64,000 nucleotides of DNA from Marivivens donghaensis (GCF_011806565.1 NZ_JAATOP010000009.1:1-64000); one strand, 5' to 3'. Positions 1 to 8,136 are shown, numbered from the stretch's first letter. Made by a program: numbers and translations. Notes: a model not told the origin generated them from the sequence alone.

Positions 1-1412
1 GACAGACGCACGCCGCGCTCGCCGACGATGGTGTCCAGCCCCTCGGGCAGGCTTTCGATCAGCGGCAGAAGTTGCGCATGTGCGGCAGCGTCGAGGATCT
101 CCTGCTCTGTCGCGTTCAGCTTGCCGTAGCGGATGTTGTCGCGCAGCGTGCCGCCAAAGAGGTAAACGTCCTGACTGACGATCCCGATCTGGCTGCGGAG
201 CGAGGCGAGCGTCACGTCGCGGATGTCCTTGCCGTCGACCGTGATCCGGCCCGAGGTCACGTCGTAAAAACGCGGCAGCAGCGACAGCAGCGTGGTTTTG
301 CCAGCACCCGACGGACCGACGAACGCGACGGTCTCGCCAGCCGCAATGTCCAAGGAAATGTCACGCAAAACAATGCTGTCCGCGTCGTAGTCAAAGTTGA
401 TGCCTTCGAAGGTGATCGCGCCTTTGGTCACTTCCAACTCGGTCGCGCCCTCGCTGTCCGCGATGTCGGGCGCGGTATCCAGAAGCTCCAGATAGCGGCG
501 GAAACCGGCGATGCCGCGGGGGTAGGTCTCGATGACCGAGGCGATCTTGTCCAAGGGGCGGAAGAACACGTTGACCAGCAGCAGGAAGCCCACGAACGCC
601 CCCGTCGTCAGGCTGCCATTCAGCACCATCGCCGCGCCGACGACCATGATCAGCACCTGCACGGCGCGCATGCCCATGTATTGCAGCGTGATCGAGCCAG
701 CCATCACGCGATATGCGTCCAGCTTCGTGGTGCGGTAGGAGGAGTTGTCCTTCGCAAACAGCTCCTTCTCATGGCCCTCGTTCGCGAACGCCTGCACCAT
801 GCGGATGCCGCCGATGTTTTCCTCCAGACGGACGTTGAAGTTGCCGACGCGCCCGTAAATGTCCTGCCAGGTCTTCGTCATTTTCGTGCCCGCCACGGTG
901 ATGATGGCAAAGGTCACCGGCACCACAATCGCCGTGATCCACGCCAGCGTCGGGTTCAGCCACAGCATCGCGATGAACGCGCCAACAAAGGTCATGATGG
1001 CGATGAACAGGTCCTCGGGGCCGTGGTGGGCGACCTCTCCGATTTCCTCCAGATCGCGGGTCACGCGGGACACCAGATGGCCGGTGCGAGTTTTGTCAAA
1101 GAACGTCCACGACAGCTTTTGCAGGTGCTCGAAGGCGCGGCGGCGCATCTCTGTCTCGATATTGATGCCGAGCATGTGGCCCCAGTAGGTCACGATGGCC
1201 ATGAGGCCCGCCGCAAAAGCATAGAGGACGAGCAGACCGACCGCCGCCCAGATCGTCAGCGACCAGTCGCCGCGCGGGATCAGGTGGTCGATGAAGCCTG
1301 TCACGGCCAGCGGGAAGGCAAGTTCGAACAGGCCCGCAAGGATCGCACAGCCGAAGTCGAGCCAGAACAGGCCCAGCCACGGGCGGTAATAAGCGAAGAA
1401 AGAGCGTAGCAT
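1..1412 (-). CDS. ABC transporter, fused permease/ATPase half-transporter (3' end cut by window)
   Basis: Reading from the ATG at 1412 to the window edge gives 470 residues of an exporter-fold ABC half-transporter, starting MLRSFFAYYRPWLG. About six hydrophobic helices occupy residues 1-300, with the typical intracellular-loop stretch (RRRAFEHLQKLSWTFFDKTRTG). A nucleotide-binding domain follows, with Walker A GPSGAGKTT near residue 370 and the Q-loop region (IGIVSQDVYLFGG). The window ends exactly inside the signature motif (ERGVRLS...), so signature, Walker B and stop lie outside. It is downstream of and co-directional with a TonB-dependent receptor and an AraC regulator. In such loci exporter-fold transporters of the YbtP/IrtA type can import ferric siderophores, so a role in iron uptake is an inference; export of another compound is equally compatible with the fold. 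A hairpin terminator separates it from the receptor gene. Confidence 0.9.
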   Translation of the reverse strand, partial: MLRSFFAYYRPWLGLFWLDFGCAILAGLFELAFPLAVTGFIDHLIPRGDWSLTIWAAVGLLVLYAFAAGLMAIVTYWGHMLGINIETEMRRRAFEHLQKLSWTFFDKTRTGHLVSRVTRDLEEIGEVAHHGPEDLFIAIMTFVGAFIAMLWLNPTLAWITAIVVPVTFAIITVAGTKMTKTWQDIYGRVGNFNVRLEENIGGIRMVQAFANEGHEKELFAKDNSSYRTTKLDAYRVMAGSITLQYMGMRAVQVLIMVVGAAMVLNGSLTTGAFVGFLLLVNVFFRPLDKIASVIETYPRGIAGFRRYLELLDTAPDIADSEGATELEVTKGAITFEGINFDYDADSIVLRDISLDIAAGETVAFVGPSGAGKTTLLSLLPRFYDVTSGRITVDGKDIRDVTLASLRSQIGIVSQDVYLFGGTLRDNIRYGKLNATEQEILDAAAHAQLLPLIESLPEGLDTIVGERGVRL

Positions 1413-1428
1413 CAGGAAAATCCGAAAG

Positions 1429-1460
1429 AAAAAAGGGGGGCGACCATGCGCCCCCCTTGT
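1429..1460 (-). terminator. Rho-independent terminator after the TonB receptor gene
   Basis: On the minus strand AAGGGGGGCG pairs with CGCCCCCCTT around a short loop and is followed by a run of T. It lies between the receptor stop (1478) and the ABC transporter start (1412), so the transporter is either partly attenuated or has its own promoter. Confidence 0.75.
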
Positions 1461-1477
1461 CAACGTCAGGCACTCAA

Positions 1478-3628
1478 TCAGAAGGAGTGACGGACCGCAA
1501 GCGACACATTCCGACCTTCACCGTAGAAGCAGTTTAGGTTGGTCTGGCAGCTTGCGACATAGGTGGTGTCGGCCAGATTGGTGACGGCGAGGTTGGCGCT
1601 CCAGCTATCGTTGAAGGCATAGTTCGCGCCCGCGTCATAGAGCGTCACAGCCGGCACCGCTTGGGTGTTGGCGTTGTCGGCCCAGCTTGCGCCCGAGTAA
1701 CGAACGCCGCCGTTCAGGGTTAGCGCGGGCAGAGCGGTCGGGGTCCATTTGAAGTGCAGGCTCGCCTGATCTTCGATAGTGGCGTAGGGCGTTTTTCCGA
1801 CCAACGCGGCGTTGGCGTCGTCCCTGACCTCAACGTCCATCGTGGTCAGCGCCAGTTGCGCCTTCACGCCGTTGCCGAAGTCGTGGTTGGCTTCCAGCTC
1901 AAAGCCGGTCGAGCGGACTTCGCCCAGTTGGGTGTAGTCATAGCCCGCGCCGTTCCACGTGCTCTGCACGATGCCTGTCCGGTCGATCTGGAAGGCCGAT
2001 ACGCCGACAAAGCTGCTGCCGTCCGCCGAGGCCCACTTTGCCCCGATTTCCCGCTGCTCGCCTGTTTCCGGCGTGATGTCCGCACCGGCAGAGGAGGTTT
2101 CGATCTGCGGCAGGAAGTAGGTGCTGATCGACGCGTAGGGCGTCCAGCCGTTCGCCATTTCCTTGGCGATTGCGACGCGGCCCGAAAACTCGCTGTCCTC
2201 GCGGTTTGATCCCGCAGCGCCAGAGGTGCGGTCTTCCGAAGCGGTGGTTTCGACCCAGTCCTGACGGCCCGTCAGCGTGGCGATCCAGCCGTCACCGAAG
2301 CGGATCTGGTCCTGCGCATAAAGGCCAACCTGCGTCTGATTAATCACGTTGTCCGCATAGGGCGAGGTATCGGGCTGCGCCGCGCCATACTGCGGATCGC
2401 TGGCCGACAGGGTGGTCGCCGCATCAGGCCACGCGACCGACGACTGGACTTGGTCGATCTCGACAGTGCGCAGGTCGAGGCCGAACATCAGGTCGTGCTC
2501 CATCCCGCCCGTGACGTAGGTGTTTTCAATGCGGTTGTCGGAGGCGAATGACGTGGTCTCGGTGAAGTGGTCGAACTTGATGCGCGACAGGGTGTTGTCC
2601 GCATCGGTCGGGGTCGCCGAATAGCCGTTGTAGCCGTAGGCGTAGACCGAGCCTTCGCTCACGTCCGCATAGCTGAAGCGGTTGTTGCTGGTCAGCGCCC
2701 ACTCACCCAGTGCGCCGGTGTATTCGGCGCCGAGTGTAAACTGCTCGCGGTCGTACCAGTCGTATCCCGGCTCACCCGAGTTGAAGTCGCGCGCGATGTA
2801 GCCGAAGTCTGCTTCTTCCACGGTGCCGACGTAGGGCAGCCACGAATTGCCCACGTGGTCTTCTTGGATGTTGGTGTAGCTGGCCGAGACGTTCAGTTCT
2901 CCGTTCGCGGTCTGGAACGTGGCCGAGGGCGCGATGAAGCCGCGATAGCCGTCCTCGAACACGCCATTGCCGCTGGTTTGCGCCGCGCGGGCGGTCAGGC
3001 GGTAGTCGACGCCGTTCCGGGTCGTGTTGATATCGGTCGCAACCCACGCGCCGCCGTCGCTGTCGATGCCCGTTTCGACTTCGCGGGTTTCTTCGCCCGT
3101 CGGGCGCTTGGTGGTCATGTTGACCAGACCGCCGGGGTTCGAGCCACCGTAAAGCGCGGAGGACGCGCCGCGCACGACCTCGACCCGCTCAAGCTGGTAG
3201 GGATCGACGTAGAACCCGCCGAAACCATAGGAAAAGTTCTGAAGCCCATCCACGAACGCACCCGTCGCGGTCGCCGCAAACCCGCGCACGAAGAACCAGT
3301 TGGTATCGCTGTCATAACCGTAGGGCGCTGCCTGAACGCCGGGCGTGTAGGCGAGCGCTTCGTCGACCTTACGGGCGTTCTGCTGGATCAGGGTGTCGCT
3401 GCCGACAACCGACACGGACTGCGGCACTTCGGTCAGCGGAGCGGCGGTCTTCGTGCCTGACAGGGTCGCGGGGTTCGCGCCCTCGGCAGGGCCGGTGCCG
3501 TCATCGACCACTACGTCAACGGTGATTTCCTGAAGGTCGATGACGTCTTGCGCGAATGCGGGGGCGGTCATCAGGGCGATCATCGCGGTGTGTCCCATCA
3601 CACGCGCAAGGGAGGAGGAGCGCTTCAT
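1478..3628 (-). CDS. TonB-dependent siderophore receptor
   Basis: 716 residues. A signal peptide (MKRSSSLARVMGHTAMIALM... ending in AFA) precedes QDVIDLQEITV, a TonB-box-like stretch. The plug domain follows: TEVPQSVSVVG, then QNARKVDEALAYTPGVQ, then the YQLERVEVVRGASSALYG and PGGLVNMTTKRP motifs typical of FhuA/FpvA-type siderophore receptors. From about residue 200 to the end it reads as a 22-strand outer-membrane barrel, and the final residues RHSF carry the terminal Phe expected of an outer-membrane protein. Such receptors move a ferric siderophore across the outer membrane using TonB-ExbBD energy. The ligand cannot be told from the sequence. The AraC regulator is encoded just upstream on the same strand, and its likely operator element lies between the two genes. 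Confidence 0.93.
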   Translation of the reverse strand: MKRSSSLARVMGHTAMIALMTAPAFAQDVIDLQEITVDVVVDDGTGPAEGANPATLSGTKTAAPLTEVPQSVSVVGSDTLIQQNARKVDEALAYTPGVQAAPYGYDSDTNWFFVRGFAATATGAFVDGLQNFSYGFGGFYVDPYQLERVEVVRGASSALYGGSNPGGLVNMTTKRPTGEETREVETGIDSDGGAWVATDINTTRNGVDYRLTARAAQTSGNGVFEDGYRGFIAPSATFQTANGELNVSASYTNIQEDHVGNSWLPYVGTVEEADFGYIARDFNSGEPGYDWYDREQFTLGAEYTGALGEWALTSNNRFSYADVSEGSVYAYGYNGYSATPTDADNTLSRIKFDHFTETTSFASDNRIENTYVTGGMEHDLMFGLDLRTVEIDQVQSSVAWPDAATTLSASDPQYGAAQPDTSPYADNVINQTQVGLYAQDQIRFGDGWIATLTGRQDWVETTASEDRTSGAAGSNREDSEFSGRVAIAKEMANGWTPYASISTYFLPQIETSSAGADITPETGEQREIGAKWASADGSSFVGVSAFQIDRTGIVQSTWNGAGYDYTQLGEVRSTGFELEANHDFGNGVKAQLALTTMDVEVRDDANAALVGKTPYATIEDQASLHFKWTPTALPALTLNGGVRYSGASWADNANTQAVPAVTLYDAGANYAFNDSWSANLAVTNLADTTYVASCQTNLNCFYGEGRNVSLAVRHSF

Positions 3629-3642
3629 CTTTTTTGTCCTTA

Positions 3643-3697
3643 TTCAAGCGGATGTTATTTCCGAGTGAATAAGTCAGGAATATGGATTCCGCTTGAA
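3643..3697. promoter_or_regulatory. Inverted repeat in the receptor promoter region
   Basis: TTCAAGCGGA (3643-3652) and TCCGCTTGAA (3688-3697) are perfect inverted copies, separated by 35 bp, immediately upstream of the receptor start at 3628. The 19-bp element at 3663-3681 lies between the two arms. The arrangement suggests a regulator-binding region or DNA looping. Direct observation of the repeat; function inferred. Confidence 0.5.
3663..3681 (-). promoter_or_regulatory. Putative AraC-regulator operator at the receptor gene
   Basis: Plus-strand GAGTGAATAAGTCAGGAAT matches GAGTAAATTAGTCGGGAAT at 4673-4691, upstream of the AraC gene, in 16 of 19 positions and in the same orientation relative to the controlled gene. 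A sequence shared by the promoters of a regulator and its neighbouring receptor is the expected signature of that regulator's binding site. Confidence 0.5.
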
Positions 3698-3728
3698 CAG
3701 GACTTATGCGTTTTGAACGTTCCGGCGG

Positions 3729-4601
3729 TTAATGCAGGTTTTGCATAATAGCCGTTCTTCTCCAGTTTGCAGGGGGCAGGCCAACGATCGCCTTGAACGT
3801 GCGGCTCATATGCGCTTGGTCGGCAAAGCCGAAGTCCGCCGCGATTTCCGCCAGCGCTTTCTTGGGGTCTTGGGTCATCGCCTGCATGGCCCGCGCGATC
3901 TTCAGGCCCGTCTGCCATTTGTGCGGCGTGGTGCCTGCGGTGTGGCGGAACGCGGTGATGAACCAGCCCTCGGACAGGCCCACGGTGTCCGCCAGTTCCT
4001 TGTTCGACAGGGTGAGGTGCGGGCTGGCTTCGACCTTCGCCACCAGTTTGCGCATCTGCGACGGGGACAGCCCGCCGATGGTCTTGCACGCCTCGCTCGG
4101 GCGGAACAGCGCGTGCATCATCGCCTCCATCAGCGAGGCCACAAAACCGTCGGACTGCTTGGGCTCCATGCACTCGTCAGCGAGCATGTTCGCGATCAGC
4201 AGCACCTCGGGATCGTCCGCGAAAATCGGGCGGTTGAAGTTGATCTGACGCGCCGTCTGGCCCAGCACACGCAGCAGCACATCGCGGCGGATATGGAGGT
4301 CGAGGTGGCGCAGCTCCACGCCTTCCTCGGCCACCGACCACAGCGGCATTCCGGCGGGGATATAGGTGATCTTGGAGGCGGCGTATTGCTCGCCGTTCTC
4401 GCTCTTGAAGTGGATCTTGCTCTCGTTGCCCGACAGGATGATCACGATACGCGGGTCGGGCGACAGGTAATGCCCGCCCGCGCCCTGTTCGGCATCGACG
4501 GACCAGTAATCGGCCACCACGCCGTCGACAGAGCGGTTGGCCAGCGGGCGTTTCAGGGAAAAGCCCTGCACGAAGGACGTCATATTCGGACGGAAAGTCA
4601 T
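3729..4601 (-). CDS. AraC-family transcriptional regulator of the siderophore locus
   Basis: 290 residues from the ATG at 4601 (MTFRPNMTSFVQGF), chosen because GGGGAT precedes it at ribosome-binding distance; an in-frame ATG at 4664 has no such site. The N-terminal part (about 1-180) is a ligand-sensing beta-rich domain. The C-terminal 100 residues carry two helix-turn-helix motifs: LSNKELADTVGLSEGWFITAFRHTAG, then ALAEIAADFGFADQAHMSRTFK, as in PchR/YbtA-type activators. Its position beside a TonB receptor and an ABC transporter suggests it activates siderophore uptake when the siderophore is bound. Repeated AGTC(A/G)GGAAT boxes upstream of both genes support this and suggest autoregulation. 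The specific effector is unknown. Confidence 0.88.
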   Translation of the reverse strand: MTFRPNMTSFVQGFSLKRPLANRSVDGVVADYWSVDAEQGAGGHYLSPDPRIVIILSGNESKIHFKSENGEQYAASKITYIPAGMPLWSVAEEGVELRHLDLHIRRDVLLRVLGQTARQINFNRPIFADDPEVLLIANMLADECMEPKQSDGFVASLMEAMMHALFRPSEACKTIGGLSPSQMRKLVAKVEASPHLTLSNKELADTVGLSEGWFITAFRHTAGTTPHKWQTGLKIARAMQAMTQDPKKALAEIAADFGFADQAHMSRTFKAIVGLPPANWRRTAIMQNLH

Positions 4602-4643
4602 GGGTCTATCCCCGTAAATCGGAATGCAAAAGAAGCGCGGCCG

Positions 4644-4717
4644 AGTCAGGAAATCGGCCGCCATTGCAATCTGAGTAAATTAGTCGGGAATGTGAGTAAA
4701 GTGTTTTAGTCAGGAAT
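4644..4717 (-). promoter_or_regulatory. Operator-like repeats upstream of the AraC gene
   Basis: Three copies of AGTCAGGAAT-like boxes sit in the 145-bp gap before the AraC start: AGTCAGGAAA at 4644-4653, AGTCGGGAAT at 4682-4691 and AGTCAGGAAT at 4708-4717. The second is preceded by GAGTAAAT (4673-4680) and the third by GAGTAAA (4694-4700), as in the receptor promoter element at 3663-3681. Likely autoregulatory sites. Confidence 0.5.
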
Positions 4718-4746
4718 GGGCGGGCGCGCAAACGCCTGCCGGTCCC

Positions 4747-5910
4747 TTAGCCGCGCGGCTGTGCGCGCTCGACCAGTCGCACCAGATAGGACGACCCGAA
4801 CGGCGCGGAGTCGTCGTTAAAGTCGAACTCCGGATTGTGGACTGAAGCGGAGTCGCCGTTGCCGACGAACACGTATGCCCCCGGACGGTTGTCGAGGAAG
4901 AACGAGAAATCCTCCGCGCCCATCGACTTGGGGAAGTCCGCGATTACCGCATCATCGCCAGCCACTTCGCGCGCGGTCGCCACGGCGAATTCGGTCTCGG
5001 CAGGGTGGTTGTAGGTCGGCGGGTAGTCGGTCTCATAGCGTAGTTTCGTGCGCACGCCGTAGGTCTGCGCGATGCCGTCGCTGATCTCTTCCAGACGGCG
5101 GATGACCATCGCCTGCACGTCCTTGGAGAACGTGCGGACGGTGCCGTTGATATAGGCGGTCTCGGGAATGATGTTGTCGGCGCTGCCCGTGTGGATCTGC
5201 GTCACCGACACCACGATATCGTCAAAGGGCGAGCGGTTGCGGCTGACGATGGTCTGCACGGCGGTGGTGATAGCGCAGGCGGCGACGATAGGGTCGGCGG
5301 CTTCCTCGTGATGGGCGACGTGACCGCCGCGGCCCGTGATGTCGATGTGGAACATATCAACGGCGGCCATGATCGGACCGGGGCAGGTGGCGAACTGGCC
5401 GATGGGCAGGTCGGGCAGGGTGTGCACGGCGTAAAGCTGCTTGATATCGAAGCGATCAAGCACGCCTTCTTCGACCATCACACCCGCCCCGCCGCCGGAT
5501 TCTTCGGCGGGTTGGAAGATCAGCGCGACCTTGCCTGCGAAATTCCGCGTCTCCGCCAGATACTTCGCCGCGCCGAGCAACATCGCCGTGTGACCGTCGT
5601 GGCCGCAGGCGTGCATCTTGCCTTGGTTGGTCGACGCGTGCTCCGCGCCGGTGGTTTCCAGAATAGGCAGCGCGTCCATATCGGCGCGCAGACCGATGGT
5701 CGGGCCGTCGCCCTGACCGTTGATGACTGCGATGACGCCGGTTTTCGCGACGCCCGTGTGGATCTCGTCCACGCCGAATTCCTCCAGCCGTTCTTTGACG
5801 AAGGCAGCCGTCTCGTGGCACTCGAAGCCCAGTTCGGGATGGGCGTGCAAGTGGCGACGCCACGCCTTCATATCGGGGGCGAAATCGGCGATGCGGTTGA
5901 TGACGGGCAT
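4747..5910 (-). CDS. M20-family amidohydrolase (hippurate hydrolase / N-acyl amino acid deacylase type)
   Basis: 387 residues, the usual length for the HipO/AbgB-like M20D group. Metal-binding motifs are intact: GLRADMDALPI near residue 75, HACGHDGHTAM at 100-110, the acidic PAEESGGGAGVM near 135, and a late MGAEDFSFFL near 350. These enzymes use a two-metal centre to cleave amide bonds of N-acyl amino acids, hippurate or auxin-type conjugates in the cytoplasm; the substrate here cannot be assigned. No signal peptide. It is co-directional with the AraC gene 145 bp downstream but separated by the operator-like repeats, so probably an independent unit, divergent from mazG. Confidence 0.92.
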   Translation of the reverse strand: MPVINRIADFAPDMKAWRRHLHAHPELGFECHETAAFVKERLEEFGVDEIHTGVAKTGVIAVINGQGDGPTIGLRADMDALPILETTGAEHASTNQGKMHACGHDGHTAMLLGAAKYLAETRNFAGKVALIFQPAEESGGGAGVMVEEGVLDRFDIKQLYAVHTLPDLPIGQFATCPGPIMAAVDMFHIDITGRGGHVAHHEEAADPIVAACAITTAVQTIVSRNRSPFDDIVVSVTQIHTGSADNIIPETAYINGTVRTFSKDVQAMVIRRLEEISDGIAQTYGVRTKLRYETDYPPTYNHPAETEFAVATAREVAGDDAVIADFPKSMGAEDFSFFLDNRPGAYVFVGNGDSASVHNPEFDFNDDSAPFGSSYLVRLVERAQPRG

Positions 5911-5975
5911 GGGTGGACTCTTCTGCTTGGGTAGCTACGTTGGCTGCAACCAATCTGAAAATGCGAGTATCTGCA

Positions 5976-6812
5976 ATGGATGACCAAGCTTCCGATAAAC
6001 TGGTCCACGACAGTTCTGCGGGCATCGACCGTCTGGTCGAGATCATGCGCCGCCTGCGTGACAAGGAAAACGGATGCCCTTGGGACGTGGAGCAGACCTT
6101 TACCACGATCTACCCCTACACCATTGAAGAAGCTTACGAAGTCGGCGACGCGATCGAGCGCGAGGCATGGGGCGAGCTGCGCGGCGAGCTGGGCGATCTC
6201 CTGTTCCAATCCGTGTTTCACGCACAGATGGCAGACGAGGCGGGGCTTTTCGATTTTCAGGACGTGGTGCAGGCGATCAGCGATAAAATGGTCTCCCGCC
6301 ACCCGCATGTCTTCGGGTCCGAGGGCAACGACTTCTCCGCCGACGATCAGGTCGATCGCTGGGAAGAGGTGAAAGCCGCAGAACGCGCCGCCAAGGCCGA
6401 GACCCGCGTGTTGGACGGTGTGGCGGTCGGTCTGCCTGCGCTGCTTCGCGCGGTAAAGCTGCAAAAGCGCGCTGCCCGCGTCGGCTTTGACTGGCCGAGC
6501 ACCGATCAGGTCATCGACAAAATCCGCGAGGAATCCGAAGAACTGGTCGAGGCACGAGACAAGCTGACGCAGGAAGAAGTTGAGGAAGAGATGGGCGATC
6601 TGCTCTTCGTCGTCGCCAACCTTGCCCGCCATCTGGGTGTCGAACCGGAGGGCGCGCTGCGCAAGGCCAATGCAAAGTTCGTGCGCCGTTTCAACAAGAT
6701 AGAAGACAGTCTTGCAGCAATCGGCAAAACGCCCGAGCAAAGCAACCTCGAAGAAATGGACATGTTCTGGGACAAGGCGAAGGCCGAGGATAAAGCGGCC
6801 AAGAATACGTGA
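5976..6812 (+). CDS. mazG: Nucleoside triphosphate pyrophosphohydrolase MazG
   Basis: 278 residues from the ATG at 5976 (MDDQASDKLV); an in-frame ATG at 5961 is possible. Two MazG repeats are visible. The first has DKENGCPWDVEQTFTTIYPYTIEEAYEV and GELRGELGDLLFQSVFHA; the second has EESEELVEA and EEEMGDLLFVVANLARHLG. The EExxE-type acidic helices bind Mg2+. MazG hydrolyses (d)NTPs to monophosphates, cleaning the nucleotide pool or modulating stress responses. The gene starts divergently from the M20 gene with a very short gap, so the two promoters must overlap. No toxin-antitoxin genes are adjacent. Confidence 0.93.
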   Translation: MDDQASDKLVHDSSAGIDRLVEIMRRLRDKENGCPWDVEQTFTTIYPYTIEEAYEVGDAIEREAWGELRGELGDLLFQSVFHAQMADEAGLFDFQDVVQAISDKMVSRHPHVFGSEGNDFSADDQVDRWEEVKAAERAAKAETRVLDGVAVGLPALLRAVKLQKRAARVGFDWPSTDQVIDKIREESEELVEARDKLTQEEVEEEMGDLLFVVANLARHLGVEPEGALRKANAKFVRRFNKIEDSLAAIGKTPEQSNLEEMDMFWDKAKAEDKAAKNT

Positions 6813-6820
6813 GCGGTTCA

Positions 6821-6833
6821 GTCAACTATTGAC
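6821..6833. promoter_or_regulatory. Palindrome upstream of the iron-binding-protein gene
   Basis: GTCAA-CTA-TTGAC is a perfect 5-bp inverted repeat with a 3-bp spacer, 51 bp before the start at 6884 and directly after mazG. It may be an operator or overlap a -35 element (TTGACC). No known iron-regulator consensus could be matched by eye. Confidence 0.3.
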
Positions 6834-6857
6834 CAAAGTATTTTTGTCGGGTTTACG

Positions 6858-6879
6858 GTCTCCAAACTGATTTGGAGAC
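6858..6879 (+). promoter_or_regulatory. Hairpin sequestering the ribosome-binding site of the Fe(III)-binding protein
   Basis: GTCTCCAAA (6858-6866), loop CTGA, TTTGGAGAC (6871-6879): a perfect 9-bp stem with a 4-nt loop. The only Shine-Dalgarno-like sequence, GGAG at 6874-6877, is inside the 3' arm and the ATG is at 6884. In mRNA this would hide the ribosome-binding site, suggesting translational control by an sRNA, protein or temperature. Structure is read directly; function is inferred. Confidence 0.5.
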
Positions 6880-6883
6880 TCCG

Positions 6884-7888
6884 ATGAACCTGCGCAATAT
6901 CTTCCTTGCCTCCGCCGCCACTCTGGTCGCAGCGCCCGCACTGGCCGACGTCAACATCTACACCACCCGCCAGCCGGAACTGATCCAGCCGGTGATCGAC
7001 GAGTTCACCGCCGAAACCGGCATCGACGTGAACCTCGCTTTCGTCCAGCAGGGCATCGTCGAGCGTCTGAAGGCCGAAGGCGCACGTTCGCCCGCCGACC
7101 TCGTGATGACCGTCGATATCGCGAACCTCCAGCAGATCGTCGACGCCGACGTGATCCAGCCGGTCGACAGCGACGTGCTGCACAACTCGATCCCCGAAAA
7201 CCTGCGCAGCCCCGACGATCTGTGGTTCGCGCTGACCACCCGCGCGCGCATTGTCTACGCCAGCAAAGAGCGCGTGGCCGACGGTGAAGTCACCACCTAC
7301 GAAGACCTCGCCGATCCCAAGTGGGAAGGCCGCATCTGCACCCGTTCCGGCGTGCACGACTACAACCTCGCGCTGCTCTCGGCCATCATCGCCCACCACG
7401 GCGAAGAATATGCCCGCGAATGGGCCGCTGGCGTCAAAGCCAATCTCGCCCGCAAGCCTGAAGGCAACGACCGCGCTCAGGTCCGCGCAATCTGGGCTGG
7501 CGAGTGCGATATCTCGCTCGGTAACACCTACTACATGGGCCAGATGCTCGCCGATCCAGAGCAGGTCGAGTGGGCCAACTCGGTCCGCATCGTATTCCCC
7601 GAATTCGAGGACGCAGGCACCCACATCAACGTCTCTGGCGTTGCGCTGACCAAAGCCGCTCCGAACAAGGAAGAAGCCATCCAGCTGATGGAATTCCTCG
7701 TGTCGGAAGAGGCGCAGCACATCTACGCCGAAGCCAACAACGAATATCCGGTGCTCGAAGGCGCGCCGCTGTCGGATCTGGTGGCAAGCTGGGGTGAGTT
7801 CGACCGCGACACCATGGACCTGACCACGCTGGCAGGCCACCGCGCCGAAGCCCTGCGCATCATGGAAGAAGTCAACTTCGACGGGTAA
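6884..7888 (+). CDS. Fe(III)-type ABC transporter periplasmic binding protein
   Basis: 334 residues from the ATG at 6884 with GGAG seven bases upstream. The signal peptide MNLRNIFLASAATLVAAPALA is followed by DVNIYTTRQPEL, the usual mature start of FbpA/FutA-type ferric-ion binding proteins. Later features of the family are present: the paired tyrosines in CDISLGNTYYMGQM, the loop NVSGVALTKAAPNKEEA, and the C-terminal NNEYPV motif. It should capture Fe3+ in the periplasm and deliver it to an inner-membrane permease. No permease or ATPase gene is adjacent, so partners must lie elsewhere. A palindrome and an RBS hairpin precede it, and a strong terminator follows, making it a single-gene unit. 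Confidence 0.9.
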   Translation: MNLRNIFLASAATLVAAPALADVNIYTTRQPELIQPVIDEFTAETGIDVNLAFVQQGIVERLKAEGARSPADLVMTVDIANLQQIVDADVIQPVDSDVLHNSIPENLRSPDDLWFALTTRARIVYASKERVADGEVTTYEDLADPKWEGRICTRSGVHDYNLALLSAIIAHHGEEYAREWAAGVKANLARKPEGNDRAQVRAIWAGECDISLGNTYYMGQMLADPEQVEWANSVRIVFPEFEDAGTHINVSGVALTKAAPNKEEAIQLMEFLVSEEAQHIYAEANNEYPVLEGAPLSDLVASWGEFDRDTMDLTTLAGHRAEALRIMEEVNFDG

Positions 7889-7913
7889 TTCCGCCAAGCT
7901 GCAAAACTGAACA

Positions 7914-7940
7914 GAAGGGGGCCTCGGCCCCCTTTTTTGT
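7914..7940 (+). terminator. Rho-independent terminator after the Fe(III)-binding protein
   Basis: AAGGGGGCC pairs with GGCCCCCTT around a 2-3 nt loop and runs into TTTTTT, 26 bp after the stop. Confidence 0.88.
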
Positions 7941-8136
7941 GCGGGAATGGCGGAGTAGCGGACGCGGCATTCACTCGTTTTGAATACTGCAGCGGTATCA
8001 ATCTGGGCAAAACCCATACCGTTGGAAAAAAGCCCTAACCGTACAGACTGTGGAAAACGTCTATCGCCCTGCGGATGACCGCACGGCCTGCGTGTAAGGC
8101 TGGGACCAACTCTGTTTTGCTCAACGTTGGTGCTCT

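Noticed and set aside
7970-8003. TGAATACTGCAGCGGTATCAA near-palindrome considered as a lux-box
   Set aside because: The two arms do not match well enough and no luxR/luxI gene is nearby.
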